Shown here: one piece after another, positions 17,622 through 25,962 of the stretch
Position numbering within the stretch: the first letter of the stretch is position 1
Layout: every line of letters begins with the position of its first letter
NCBI RefSeq assembly: GCF_004793475.1
Contig: NZ_SRYZ01000003.1
Coordinates: forward strand, 160,097-224,096
Length of the DNA stretch: 64,000 nt
Reading direction: 5' to 3'
Origin: Bacteroides muris (ex Afrizal et al. 2022)
GTDB taxonomy: Bacteria > Bacteroidota > Bacteroidia > Bacteroidales > Bacteroidaceae
Program-made: the position numbers and the translations under genes
Notes under the pieces: model-generated
Databases searched by the model: none
Told to the model about the DNA's origin: nothing
The model's input: the letters and a program-made list of their open reading frames with translations, nothing else

Positions 17622-19601
17622 ATGAGCAGCAATAGCAACTTCAAAACTCCCCTCCTTGCGGGATTGCTCTCTCCCGATAACGGGGGAACCGGAGGGGGTG
17701 GATTGGAGATAAAGCTTTTAAAGCAGTACTGGGGTCATGACGCCTTCCGGGGGATACAGGAAGACATCATCAACAGCATTACCGAGGGACGGGACACTTT
17801 GGGACTAATGCCCACGGGAGGAGGAAAATCCATCACTTTTCAGGTTCCGGCGCTTGCCAAAGAAGGACTTTGCCTGGTCATCACCCCGTTGATTGCCCTC
17901 ATGAAAGACCAGGTACAAAACCTGAAAAAGCGAGGAATCAAGGCACTTGCCATCTACTCGGGCATGAGCAGGCAGGAAATCATCGTCACATTGGAGAACT
18001 GCATATTCGGCAATTTCAAGTTTCTCTATATTTCTCCCGAAAGGCTCGATACAGAAATCTTCCGCACCAAACTGCAAAAGATGAGAATCAGTATGATTAC
18101 GGTAGATGAAAGCCACTGCATATCACAATGGGGCTACGATTTCCGTCCAGCCTATCTGAAGATAGCCGAAATACGCAAACTGCTGCCCGGCGTACCAATC
18201 CTGGCATTGACAGCCACCGCCACTCCGGAAGTAGTGAAAGATATCCAGGCCCGTCTGCATTTCCGTAAGGAAAATGTGTTCCGTATGAGTTTCGAACGCA
18301 AAAACCTCGCCTATATCGTCCGCAAAACAGAAAATAAGACGGGAGAGCTGTTGCACATCCTGCGCCGTATGCCCGGAAGCGCCATCATCTATGTGCGCAA
18401 CCGTCGCCGCACCAAGGAAATTACCGAACTGCTACACAACGAAGACATCACCGCAGATTTCTACCATGCCGGACTGGATGACGCCACCAAAGACATCCGT
18501 CAACAACGCTGGCAGACAGGAGAAAGCCGTGTCATGGTCGCCACCAATGCATTCGGTATGGGTATAGACAAACCGGATGTACGGATTGTCATCCACATGG
18601 ATTTGCCCGATTCCATCGAAGCCTACTTTCAAGAAGCAGGACGTGCCGGAAGGGACGGACAAAAAGCCTACGCGGTCGTCCTTTACGCCAAGTCGGACAA
18701 GGCAACACTGCACAAACGCATTCCCGACACCTTTCCTGAAAAAGAGTATATAAAAGAAGTATATGAGCATCTTCAATACTATTACCAGATGGCAATGGGA
18801 GATGGACAAGGCTGTGTACGCGAATTCAATATAGAAGACTTTTGCCGAAAGTTCAAGTATTTCCCCGTTCCCGTGGACAGTGCCTTAAAGATTCTGACAC
18901 AAGCGGGATACCTGGAATATACAGATGAACAAGACAACGCATCCCGGCTACTGTTCACTATCCGGCGAGACGAGCTTTATAAACTGAGGGAACTCGGCGA
19001 AGACATGGACAAACTCATCCAAACCATTCTCCGCTCCTATACCGGAGTCTTCACAGACCATGCTTTCATCAATGAAGAATCACTGGCCATACGCACCGGG
19101 CTCACACGCCGGCAAGTGTATGAACAGCTCATCCACCTTGCCAAGCTACGTATCGTCAGTTACATCCCCCGCAAAAAGACACCATATATAATATACACGC
19201 GAGAGAGAGTTGAAATGCGTCACCTGCAAATTCCTCCCGCCGTGTACGAGGAACGCAAAAAGCGATACGAGAAACGCATAAGTGCCATGCTGGATTACGT
19301 GAGCAGCGACACCGTGTGTCGCAGCCGGATGCTGCTGCACTACTTCGGAGAGAAAAACGGACACGACTGCGGACAATGCGATACCTGCATCAGTTTGAGG
19401 AACAAGAAAACTTCCGACCACCTTTCGGAAAAGGAACTTTCTGAAAAGATTCTTCAAGCCCTATCTGACAAACAACAAACTCCGGCCACTTTGGCAGAAC
19501 AAATACCGGCTGATAAAAACATGTTCATCGATGTGTTACATGGATTGTTGGACGAAGGCAAGGTAATTGCTGTCAACGGAATGCTTCAAATCAAAAAATA
19601 A
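17622..19601 (+). CDS. recQ: ATP-dependent DNA helicase RecQ, unusual N-terminus
   Basis: 659 residues from ATG 17622. Helicase motifs: motif I GLMPTGGGKS (61-70), motif II TVDESHCISQWG, motif III ALTATATPEV, motif V MVATNAFGMGIDKPDVR and motif VI QEAGRAGRDG. The RecQ-C zinc cluster is CRSRMLLHYFGEKNGHDCGQCDTC; no HRDC domain is obvious, and a short winged-helix-like tail follows. It unwinds DNA 3' to 5' for RecJ-type resection. The first 29 residues (KTPLLAGLLSPDNGGTGGGG) are not helicase sequence: they are encoded by an inverted copy of the GC-rich repeat at 17445. A TTG at 17703 (LEIKLLKQYWG) is an alternative start that would remove this extension. Confidence 0.93.
   Translation: MSSNSNFKTPLLAGLLSPDNGGTGGGGLEIKLLKQYWGHDAFRGIQEDIINSITEGRDTLGLMPTGGGKSITFQVPALAKEGLCLVITPLIALMKDQVQNLKKRGIKALAIYSGMSRQEIIVTLENCIFGNFKFLYISPERLDTEIFRTKLQKMRISMITVDESHCISQWGYDFRPAYLKIAEIRKLLPGVPILALTATATPEVVKDIQARLHFRKENVFRMSFERKNLAYIVRKTENKTGELLHILRRMPGSAIIYVRNRRRTKEITELLHNEDITADFYHAGLDDATKDIRQQRWQTGESRVMVATNAFGMGIDKPDVRIVIHMDLPDSIEAYFQEAGRAGRDGQKAYAVVLYAKSDKATLHKRIPDTFPEKEYIKEVYEHLQYYYQMAMGDGQGCVREFNIEDFCRKFKYFPVPVDSALKILTQAGYLEYTDEQDNASRLLFTIRRDELYKLRELGEDMDKLIQTILRSYTGVFTDHAFINEESLAIRTGLTRRQVYEQLIHLAKLRIVSYIPRKKTPYIIYTRERVEMRHLQIPPAVYEERKKRYEKRISAMLDYVSSDTVCRSRMLLHYFGEKNGHDCGQCDTCISLRNKKTSDHLSEKELSEKILQALSDKQQTPATLAEQIPADKNMFIDVLHGLLDEGKVIAVNGMLQIKK
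17651..17694 (-). repeat. GC-rich repeat element, copy 2 inside the recQ 5' end
   Basis: An inverted copy of the element at 17445-17486: read on the minus strand it starts CTCCGGTTCCCCCGTTAT and ends AATCCCGCAAGGAGG. It lies within the reading frame of recQ (codons about 10-25) without interrupting it. Confidence 0.6.
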
Positions 19602-19606
19602 TTCAC

Positions 19607-19614
19607 TACTTTTG
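19607..19614 (+). promoter_or_regulatory. Possible -7 box for the TPR gene
   Basis: TACTTTTG matches TAnnTTTG, starting 5 bp after the recQ stop and 100 bp before the TPR gene. No TTG occurs at the proper distance upstream, so only one element is present. Confidence 0.35.
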
Positions 19615-19713
19615 CCGTTGGAAAAGAATGCCCTGCCACTGAAAGGAACATCACTTATCAGCCATGCCCACCTTTTCCTTTTTAATTTTTAATTCTTTAA
19701 TTTGTAATCACTT

Positions 19714-20673
19714 ATGGGATTCTTTAAATCTTTTTTCTCCGGCAAGTCAGACAATCCGGAAAATGAGAAACAAAAAAACGAACAGAAGAATTTTGAGATA
19801 TTCAAGTATGACGGTATGCGTGCACAACGCATGGGCCGTACAGACTACGCTATCAAATGCTTTACTGAAGCTCTTGCCATTCAGGAAGACTTTGAAACCA
19901 TGGGATATCTCGTCCAAGTCTGCATCCAGACCAACAAACTGGACGAGGCACACAAACTGCTGGAACGCATGACCGAAATAGAACCGGAACATACCTCCTC
20001 CTACCTCAGTCTTGCCAACGTATGCTACATGCAGGAAGATTATCCTGCCATGGCAGATGCAGCAAAGAAGGCTATCGAGATAGAAGAGGGCAACGCCATA
20101 GCACACTACCTGCTAGGCAAAGCGGACAATGGGCAAGGAGACGGCATCATGTGCATCGCCCATCTTACGAAAGCCATCGTACTGAAAGATGATTTTACTG
20201 AAGCCCGTCTGCTCCGTGCCGAGGCTCTGGCACAAATGCAACAATATAAGGAAGCGATGGAAGACATAGACGCCATTCTGGCACAAGACCCGGAAGACGA
20301 AGGTGCCATCTTGCTCCGCGGAAAGATAGAAGAAGCTACGGGAAACAAAGAAAAAGCTGAAAGCAGTTATCAGAAAGTAACGGAGCTGAATCCCTTTAAC
20401 GAACAAGCCTTCCTCTACTTAGGCCAGCTTTACATCACCCAAAATAAGCTGACAGAAGCCATCGGGCTCTTTACGGAAGCCACAGAACTGAACCCCAATT
20501 TCGCAGAGGCCTATCATGAGCGCGGACGCGCCAAGTTACTGAACGGCGACAAGGAAGGTTCTGCAGAAGACATGAAGAAAGGACTGGAACTCAATCCTAA
20601 GGAAATACAGAACTTTAACGGACAATATGGTAACCAGCCGGAGGGAAGAACCGGTAATATCCTGGGATTATAA
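19714..20673 (+). CDS. Tetratricopeptide repeat protein
   Basis: 319 residues with no signal peptide. The N-terminus MGFFKSFFSGKSD is followed by repeated 34-residue helical pairs with the TPR pattern (for example AYHERGRAKLLNGDKEGSAEDMKKGLELNP near the end, and YLVQVCIQTNKLDEAHKLLERMTEIEPEH near 59). About seven to eight repeats fill residues 30-305. TPR arrays are protein-interaction scaffolds and no enzymatic motif is present. It lies 112 bp after recQ and 21 bp before an exported EEP protein. No specific partner can be proposed from the sequence. Confidence 0.85.
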   Translation: MGFFKSFFSGKSDNPENEKQKNEQKNFEIFKYDGMRAQRMGRTDYAIKCFTEALAIQEDFETMGYLVQVCIQTNKLDEAHKLLERMTEIEPEHTSSYLSLANVCYMQEDYPAMADAAKKAIEIEEGNAIAHYLLGKADNGQGDGIMCIAHLTKAIVLKDDFTEARLLRAEALAQMQQYKEAMEDIDAILAQDPEDEGAILLRGKIEEATGNKEKAESSYQKVTELNPFNEQAFLYLGQLYITQNKLTEAIGLFTEATELNPNFAEAYHERGRAKLLNGDKEGSAEDMKKGLELNPKEIQNFNGQYGNQPEGRTGNILGL

Positions 20674-20694
20674 CAAATTCAATTATTGCCGCCA

Positions 20695-21444
20695 ATGAAA
20701 CGAAATTTGTTTCTGTCAGTACTTTTTGTACTGATGTTCGCACCTGCCCATGCACAGCAAGTGAACATACTGTCCTATAACGTACATAATTGCATCGGCA
20801 TGGACAAGGAGTACAATTACCAACGCATTGCCAATGTTATCAGTCAAACTTCTCCTGACATAGTTGCCCTGCAGGAGCTTGACAGTATAACGGTGCGCAA
20901 CAAAGGAATCCATACTCTTGGAGAGCTAGAAAAACTGACCGGAATGCACGGCACCTATGCAGCAGCCATTCCTTTTCAGGGTGGAAGCTACGGCATCGGA
21001 ATTCTCTCCAGAGAGATACCCGTAAAATACGAGATTATTCCAATGCCCGGACGGGAAGAAAAACGCACCTTCATTATTGCAGAATATAAAGATTATGTAT
21101 TTTGTGCCACACACCAGTCTCTCACTCCAGAGGACCAGCTCCTTGCCGTGCCATTGATAGAAAAAGCCTTGCAAAACCTCGATAAGCCCATTTTGATGGC
21201 AGGCGACATGAACTCTGCACCAGCAAGCGCTCCTCAGCTGGAATTGGCAAAACATTTTGCCACCCTCAATGACACAACCTCTTGTACTTTCCCGGCAGAC
21301 CGTCCCAACCAATGTATAGACTACATCTATGGCTATTCCAAGAATGGGTATCGGTTTGATGTGCAATACCGAAAAGTCATAGAAGATACCATTGCATCCG
21401 ACCATCGTCCGGTTCAAGTCATTGTACAAATCAAAGGGAAATAA
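20695..21444 (+). CDS. Exported EEP-fold hydrolase
   Basis: 249 residues from ATG 20695; a TTG at 20686 would only add three residues and is not needed. The signal peptide (LMFAPAHAQ, cleavage near 20) indicates export. EEP motifs: SYNVHN with Asn29, ALQELDS with Glu61, CATHQS, AGDMNSAP, IDYIYG and SDHRPVQ. All catalytic residues are kept. This is the third member of the fold in the window but it sits outside the PUL, 21 bp after the TPR gene, so its job may be unrelated (extracellular nuclease or phosphatase). Confidence 0.85.
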   Translation: MKRNLFLSVLFVLMFAPAHAQQVNILSYNVHNCIGMDKEYNYQRIANVISQTSPDIVALQELDSITVRNKGIHTLGELEKLTGMHGTYAAAIPFQGGSYGIGILSREIPVKYEIIPMPGREEKRTFIIAEYKDYVFCATHQSLTPEDQLLAVPLIEKALQNLDKPILMAGDMNSAPASAPQLELAKHFATLNDTTSCTFPADRPNQCIDYIYGYSKNGYRFDVQYRKVIEDTIASDHRPVQVIVQIKGK

Positions 21445-21484
21445 GTTAAATTGCTACTATCCCTAAAAAAAACATTGTTTTTTG

Positions 21485-21514
21485 TTTGTATATAAAAGAA
21501 AAGCATTACTTTTG
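21485..21514 (+). promoter_or_regulatory. Promoter of the aromatic amino acid operon leader
   Basis: TTTG (21485-21488), an 18-bp spacer and TACTTTTG (21507-21514) fit the Bacteroides TTTG/TAnnTTTG promoter consensus. Transcription should begin near 21520 and so include the leader peptide that starts at 21546. Confidence 0.75.
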
Positions 21515-21545
21515 TCGCGTAATCCAAAAAACAGAGAATACAAGT

Positions 21546-21632
21546 ATGAAGTCATTTACTTATGCATATTACTTCTTTTTTTACTTTTACTTTAGCCAGA
21601 AAGTAGAGCGGGAGTTTGTATGTATCAAGTGA
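21546..21632 (+). CDS. Phe/Tyr-rich leader peptide of the aromatic operon
   Basis: A 28-codon frame starting ATG and ending TGA. Residues 4-16 read FTYAYYFFFYFYF, so 11 of 13 codons are Phe or Tyr. It sits between a consensus promoter and an intrinsic terminator ahead of pheA. Its codon content matches the end products of the operon (Phe and Tyr), the signature of transcription attenuation by ribosome stalling. The codons after the run (21606-21614, GAGCGGGAG) can pair with the 5' arm of the terminator. The peptide itself probably has no other function. Confidence 0.85.
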   Translation: MKSFTYAYYFFFYFYFSQKVEREFVCIK

Positions 21633-21712
21633 CAGTGATGCTTAAGGACTGAATAGAGAAACAAGTAAATATACAGAATCCCGCTCCATCGTATGGAAGC
21701 GGGATTTTTTTT
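21606..21712 (+). promoter_or_regulatory. Attenuator: antiterminator arm and terminator before pheA
   Basis: GAGCGGGA (21606-21613, inside the leader frame) is perfectly complementary to TCCCGCTC (21679-21686). That second segment is also the 5' arm of a terminator whose 3' arm is GGAAGCGGGAT (21695-21705), followed by eight T. A ribosome stalled at the Phe/Tyr codons leaves 21606-21613 free, so the antiterminator forms and pheA is read. A ribosome reaching the stop at 21630 covers it and the terminator forms. Confidence 0.85.
21678..21712 (+). terminator. Intrinsic terminator of the leader
   Basis: Stem ATCCCGCT-CC / GG-AAGCGGGAT with a 7-nt loop and a T run at 21705-21712. It lies 26 bp before the pheA start, as expected for an attenuator. 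Confidence 0.85.
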
Positions 21713-21738
21713 ATAGCATAACCAAGAAAATAAAAATA

Positions 21739-22587
21739 ATGAAAAAGGTAGCCATTCAAGGAACATTAGGCTCGTATCACGACATCGCCGCACACAAGTA
21801 CTTCGAAGGAGAAGAAATAGAGTTAATCTGTTGCGCCAGCTTTGAAGACGTATTCGGCGCCATCAAGAAAGACAGTCAGACCATAGGAATGCTGGCAATA
21901 GAAAACACCATTGCAGGTAGTCTGCTGCACAACAATGAGCTATTACGCCAAAGTGGCGCACAGATTATCGGCGAGTACAAGCTGCGCATTTCCCATAGTT
22001 TTGTTTGCCTGCCCGATGAAGACTGGGATGATATTACTGAGGTCAACTCCCACCCCATCGCCCTGATGCAATGCCGTGAATTCCTCGGACAGCACCCCGG
22101 TATAAAAGTGGTGGAAGGCGAAGATACTGCCCGCAGTGCCGAAATCATCCGAAAAGAAAACCTGAAAGGTCATGCCGCCATCTGCTCCAAAGCAGCCGCA
22201 GAGCGTTACGGCATGAAGATTCTGCAGGAAGGCATCGAAACAAACAAGCACAACTTCACCCGCTTCCTGGTAGTGGCCGACCCTTGGCAAGTGGATGAGC
22301 TGAACCGGCACCGTAGCAAGGACGTCAACAAGGCAAGCATGGTATTCACCCTTCCCCATACCGAAGGAAGCCTTTCCCAGGTATTGTCCATTTTGTCCTT
22401 CTACCGCATCAACCTGACCAAGATACAATCACTGCCCATCATCGGACGGGAATGGGAATACCAGTTTTACGTAGATGTCGTGTTCGACAATGTACTGAGA
22501 TATAAACAATCCATTGCGGCCATCACACCGCTGACCAAAGAACTGAAAATATTAGGAGAATATGAAGATGGAAAGTCAAACATCTAA
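21739..22587 (+). CDS. pheA: Prephenate dehydratase with ACT domain
   Basis: 282 residues. The prephenate dehydratase domain (about 1-185) opens with KVAIQGTLGSYHDIAA and carries IENTIAGSLLHNNELL. The ACT regulatory domain (about 205-275) contains GSLSQVLSILSFYRINLTKIQSLPI, the phenylalanine-binding region of this family. It converts prephenate to phenylpyruvate, is likely feedback-inhibited by Phe, and has no chorismate mutase fused to it; that activity is in the gene at 23959. First structural gene behind the Phe/Tyr attenuator, it overlaps the next gene by 26 bp, suggesting translational coupling. Confidence 0.95.
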   Translation: MKKVAIQGTLGSYHDIAAHKYFEGEEIELICCASFEDVFGAIKKDSQTIGMLAIENTIAGSLLHNNELLRQSGAQIIGEYKLRISHSFVCLPDEDWDDITEVNSHPIALMQCREFLGQHPGIKVVEGEDTARSAEIIRKENLKGHAAICSKAAAERYGMKILQEGIETNKHNFTRFLVVADPWQVDELNRHRSKDVNKASMVFTLPHTEGSLSQVLSILSFYRINLTKIQSLPIIGREWEYQFYVDVVFDNVLRYKQSIAAITPLTKELKILGEYEDGKSNI

Positions 22588-23743
22588 GATAAAGCCGGCT
22601 GAACGTCTGGCAAGCGTAAGCGAATACTACTTCTCGAAAAAACTGAAAGAAGTGGCACAAATGAATGCGGAAGGCAAGGACGTCATCAGCCTGGGCATCG
22701 GAAGCCCCGACATGCCACCTTCCGAAAAAACAATCCGAACACTTTGCGAAGCCGCCTGCAATCCAGACGGACATGGCTATATGCCCTACGTAGGCATCCC
22801 CGAACTGCGCCGCGGTTTTGCGGACTGGTACAAAAAATGGTACGGTGTAGCATTGAATCCCAACACAGAGATACAACCGCTCATCGGCTCCAAAGAAGGC
22901 ATCCTGCACGTGACACTGGCTTTTGTCAATCCCGGCGAACAAGTATTGGTTCCTAATCCCGGCTATCCTACTTATACTTCATTAAGCAAGATTCTCGGCG
23001 CCGAGGTCGTGAACTATGACCTGAAAGAAGAAAACGGCTGGATGCCCGACTTCGACGAGCTGGAACGGATGGACACGAGTCGTGTAAAACTGATGTGGAC
23101 CAACTATCCCAATATGCCCACAGGGACAAATGCAACACCGGAACTGTACCGGAAGCTGGTGGACTTCGCACGCCGCAAGGATATCGTCATCGTGAACGAC
23201 AACCCTTACAGTTTCATCCTGAACGAACATCCCATCAGCATCCTCAGCATTCCGGGTGCCAAGGAGTGCTGCATAGAATTCAATTCCATGAGCAAAAGCC
23301 ACAATATGCCGGGCTGGCGTATCGGCATGCTTGCCTCGAATGCCGACTTCGTACAATGGATACTGAAAGTAAAAAGCAACATCGACAGCGGTATGTTCCG
23401 TGCCATGCAACTGGCAGCCGCCACCGCTCTGGAAGCAGAGCAGGACTGGTATGACGGCAACAACGCGAACTACCGTAACCGCCGCCGGATGGCAGGAGAA
23501 ATCATGCATGCCTTGGGTTGTACCTACGACGAAAAGCAGGTAGGAATGTTTCTCTGGGGCAAGATTCCCGACAGTTGTACAGACGTAGAAGAACTGACCG
23601 AACGCGTGCTGCATAAAGCCAGGGTATTCATCACTCCCGGGTTTATCTTCGGAAGCAACGGGAAACGGCATATCCGCATCTCACTCTGCTGTAAGGACAA
23701 TAAACTGGCAGAAGCATTGGAACGCATCAAGAGTATGAAATAA
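22562..23743 (+). CDS. PLP-dependent aminotransferase (class I/II), aromatic operon
   Basis: 393 residues of fold-type I aminotransferase, resembling the LL-diaminopimelate/aspartate-type branch. It shows SLGIGSPDMPPSE near the start, PNPGYPTYTS (131-140), NYPNMPTG (181-188), and FNSMSKSHNMPGWRIGM with the PLP-binding Lys245. ATG 22562 overlaps the end of pheA; an ATG two codons later is an alternative. By position it most likely converts phenylpyruvate and 4-hydroxyphenylpyruvate to Phe and Tyr, the last step of both branches. A 215-bp gap with an inverted repeat follows before the next gene. Confidence 0.88.
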   Translation: MKMESQTSKIKPAERLASVSEYYFSKKLKEVAQMNAEGKDVISLGIGSPDMPPSEKTIRTLCEAACNPDGHGYMPYVGIPELRRGFADWYKKWYGVALNPNTEIQPLIGSKEGILHVTLAFVNPGEQVLVPNPGYPTYTSLSKILGAEVVNYDLKEENGWMPDFDELERMDTSRVKLMWTNYPNMPTGTNATPELYRKLVDFARRKDIVIVNDNPYSFILNEHPISILSIPGAKECCIEFNSMSKSHNMPGWRIGMLASNADFVQWILKVKSNIDSGMFRAMQLAAATALEAEQDWYDGNNANYRNRRRMAGEIMHALGCTYDEKQVGMFLWGKIPDSCTDVEELTERVLHKARVFITPGFIFGSNGKRHIRISLCCKDNKLAEALERIKSMK

Positions 23744-23807
23744 ATGCTTACAAGCAGGAGATAGACAACCTAAATCCGGAATCCCCGTTTACAAAAACTC
23801 CACCGGA

Positions 23808-23865
23808 GATTTAGTAAAACGAGAGGAATGATTTAGTAAAATTCTCTCCGACGTTTTGGTAAATC
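23808..23865. repeat. Inverted repeat between the aminotransferase and DAHP synthase genes
   Basis: GATTTAGTAAAACGAGAG (23808-23825) faces CTCTC..CGTTTTGGTAAATC (23844-23865), an imperfect inverted repeat whose loop holds another GATTTAGTAAAA (23830-23841). It has no T run and could be an mRNA processing or stabilising hairpin between the two halves of the operon. Confidence 0.5.
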
Positions 23866-23958
23866 TTGGGAACCGCGTTCAGAAAGGTCTCCCGAGAGGG
23901 AAAGAATTATAAGAGAAAAAGAGTATAAATAAAGAATATTATTAAACAAATAAAGAAT

Positions 23959-25026
23959 ATGGAACTCGAACTAGAACCTATCACATTGCCCGGTGTTGAG
24001 AACAAACGCCCTATGGTAATAGCCGGCCCCTGCAGTGCCGAAACCGAAGAACAAGTAATGAGCACAGCCAAACAATTGGCAGACAAAGGCCTCAAGTTAT
24101 TCCGTGCCGGTATCTGGAAACCGCGTACCAAACCGGGCGGCTTCGAAGGAGTAGGCGTAGACGGCCTTGCATGGCTGAAGGAGGTAAAGAAAGAAACCGG
24201 CATGTATGTTTCTACAGAAGTTGCTACCGCCAAGCATGTATACGAATGCCTGAAGGCTGGAATTGACCTTCTTTGGATAGGCGCACGTACCACCGCCAAT
24301 CCTTTCGCCGTACAGGAAATTGCCGACGCACTGAAAGGCGTAGATATCCCGGTACTGGTGAAGAATCCGGTAAATCCTGACCTGGAGCTATGGATTGGAG
24401 CTTTGGAACGTATCAACAATGCAGGCTTGAAGCGTCTGGGTGCCATCCACCGCGGGTTTAGCAGCTATGACAAAAAGCTCTACCGTAACTTGCCCCAATG
24501 GCATATTCCCATTGAGCTGCGCCGACGCATCCCCAACCTGCCCATTATCTGCGACCCCAGCCACATAGGTGGAAAGCGCGAACTCGTTGCCCCGCTCTGC
24601 CAGCAAGCTATGGATTTGGGCTTCAACGGACTGATTATCGAGAGCCACTGCAACCCGGACTGTGCCTGGAGCGATGCAGCCCAGCAAGTCACCCCGGATG
24701 TGCTCGATTATATCCTCAACCTGCTCGTCATCCGCAAGGAAACGCAAAGCACCGAAAATCTCAGTGAATTACGCAAGCAGATTGACGAATGCGACAACAA
24801 TCTTATTCAGGAGCTGGCCAAGCGAATGCGTGTGGCACGAGAAATCGGCACTTACAAGAAAGAGCACGACATAACCATCCTGCAAACCGGACGCTACAAC
24901 GAGATTCTCGAGAAACGCGGCTCGCAAGGCGCATTGTGCGGCATGGATGCCGAATTCATCAAAAAGGTATTTGAGGCGATACACGAAGAGAGCGTGAGGC
25001 AACAAATGGAAATTATAAACAAGTAA
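23959..25026 (+). CDS. Bifunctional DAHP synthase / chorismate mutase
   Basis: 355 residues. The N-terminal DAHP synthase of the short I-beta type (about 1-255) shows VIAGPCSAET, RAGIWKPRTKPGGFEG, IGARTTANPF, GAIHRGFSSY and CDPSHIGGKRE. The chorismate mutase domain follows (about 265-350, AroQ helical type, ENLSELRKQIDECDNNLI). It thus supplies the first step of the shikimate pathway and the branch reaction chorismate to prephenate. Fusion of the mutase to a DAHP synthase often makes the synthase sensitive to prephenate or chorismate. It lies in the attenuated operon, 35 bp before tyrA. Confidence 0.94.
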   Translation: MELELEPITLPGVENKRPMVIAGPCSAETEEQVMSTAKQLADKGLKLFRAGIWKPRTKPGGFEGVGVDGLAWLKEVKKETGMYVSTEVATAKHVYECLKAGIDLLWIGARTTANPFAVQEIADALKGVDIPVLVKNPVNPDLELWIGALERINNAGLKRLGAIHRGFSSYDKKLYRNLPQWHIPIELRRRIPNLPIICDPSHIGGKRELVAPLCQQAMDLGFNGLIIESHCNPDCAWSDAAQQVTPDVLDYILNLLVIRKETQSTENLSELRKQIDECDNNLIQELAKRMRVAREIGTYKKEHDITILQTGRYNEILEKRGSQGALCGMDAEFIKKVFEAIHEESVRQQMEIINK

Positions 25027-25061
25027 TTATTCAATGCACCAATATCAGCACATTAAACATC

Positions 25062-25835
25062 ATGAGAATATTAATACTTGGAGCCGGGAAAATGGGCTCT
25101 TTCTTTACAGACATATTGAGTTTCCAGCACGAGACGGCCGTGTTCGACGTCAACCCGCACCAACTGCGCTTTGTCTATAACACCTACCGCTTCACCACGC
25201 TGGAAGAAATCAAAGAATTCGAGCCGGAGCTAGTCATAAATGCCGCTACGGTGAAATACACACTGGACGCTTTCCGTCAAGTGTTGCCGGTACTGCCCAA
25301 AGACTGTATCATCAGCGACATCGCCTCGGTAAAGACCGGGCTGAAGAAGTTCTACGATGAAAGCGGTTTTCGCTACGTGTCGACACATCCTATGTTCGGC
25401 CCCACTTTCGCCAGCCTCAGCAACCTGAATACAGAGAATGCAATCATCATCAGCGAAGGCGACCACTTGGGCAAAATCTTCTTCAAAGACCTCTACCAGA
25501 CCATGAAGCTGAATATCTTTGAATATACATTCGACGAACATGATGAAACCGTAGCCTATTCCTTATCCATTCCTTTTGTTTCCACCTTTGTGTTTTCGGC
25601 AGTCATGAAGCACCAGGAAGCTCCGGGCACTACATTCAAAAAGCACATGGCCATCGCCAAAGGTCTGCTGAGCGAAGATGATTACCTGCTCCAAGAAATT
25701 CTTTTCAATCCGCGCACCCCCTCACAAGTGGAGAACATCCGTCTGGAACTGAAGAACCTGCTGGAAATCATCAGCAATAAGGATGCGGAAGGAATGAAGA
25801 AATACCTGACCAAAATCCGGGAAAAAATCAGATAA
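25062..25835 (+). CDS. tyrA: Prephenate dehydrogenase
   Basis: 257 residues with an N-terminal Rossmann fold: ILILGAGKMGSFF (about 3-15), an acidic Asp29 in VFDVN that fits NAD, SDIASVKTGLKKF and THPMFGP. The helical dehydrogenase domain follows. It converts prephenate to 4-hydroxyphenylpyruvate, the Tyr branch. It is shorter than fused bacterial enzymes and lacks an ACT domain, so feedback control may rest on transcription. It is the last gene of the operon and ends just before a 12-bp-stem hairpin. Confidence 0.93.
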   Translation: MRILILGAGKMGSFFTDILSFQHETAVFDVNPHQLRFVYNTYRFTTLEEIKEFEPELVINAATVKYTLDAFRQVLPVLPKDCIISDIASVKTGLKKFYDESGFRYVSTHPMFGPTFASLSNLNTENAIIISEGDHLGKIFFKDLYQTMKLNIFEYTFDEHDETVAYSLSIPFVSTFVFSAVMKHQEAPGTTFKKHMAIAKGLLSEDDYLLQEILFNPRTPSQVENIRLELKNLLEIISNKDAEGMKKYLTKIREKIR

Positions 25836-25842
25836 CCAAGCG

Positions 25843-25876
25843 CAAGTGTGTGCTCCGATGCCAAAGCACACACTTG
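25843..25876 (+). terminator. Hairpin ending the aromatic operon
   Basis: A perfect 12-bp stem, CAAGTGTGTGCT / AGCACACACTTG, with a 10-nt loop, starting 8 bp after the tyrA stop. There is no long T run after it, so it may act as a weak terminator or protect the 3' end of the mRNA. A possible integrase promoter (TTG 25874-25876, CATCTTTG 25895-25902) overlaps its right arm. Confidence 0.6.
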
Positions 25877-25962
25877 TATCTCAACTAAAAACCACATCTT
25901 TGCCTCCTGAAAGCTGCATCAAAACAGCAGCAATATTTTATCCACTTTAATTTTTTTAATTC

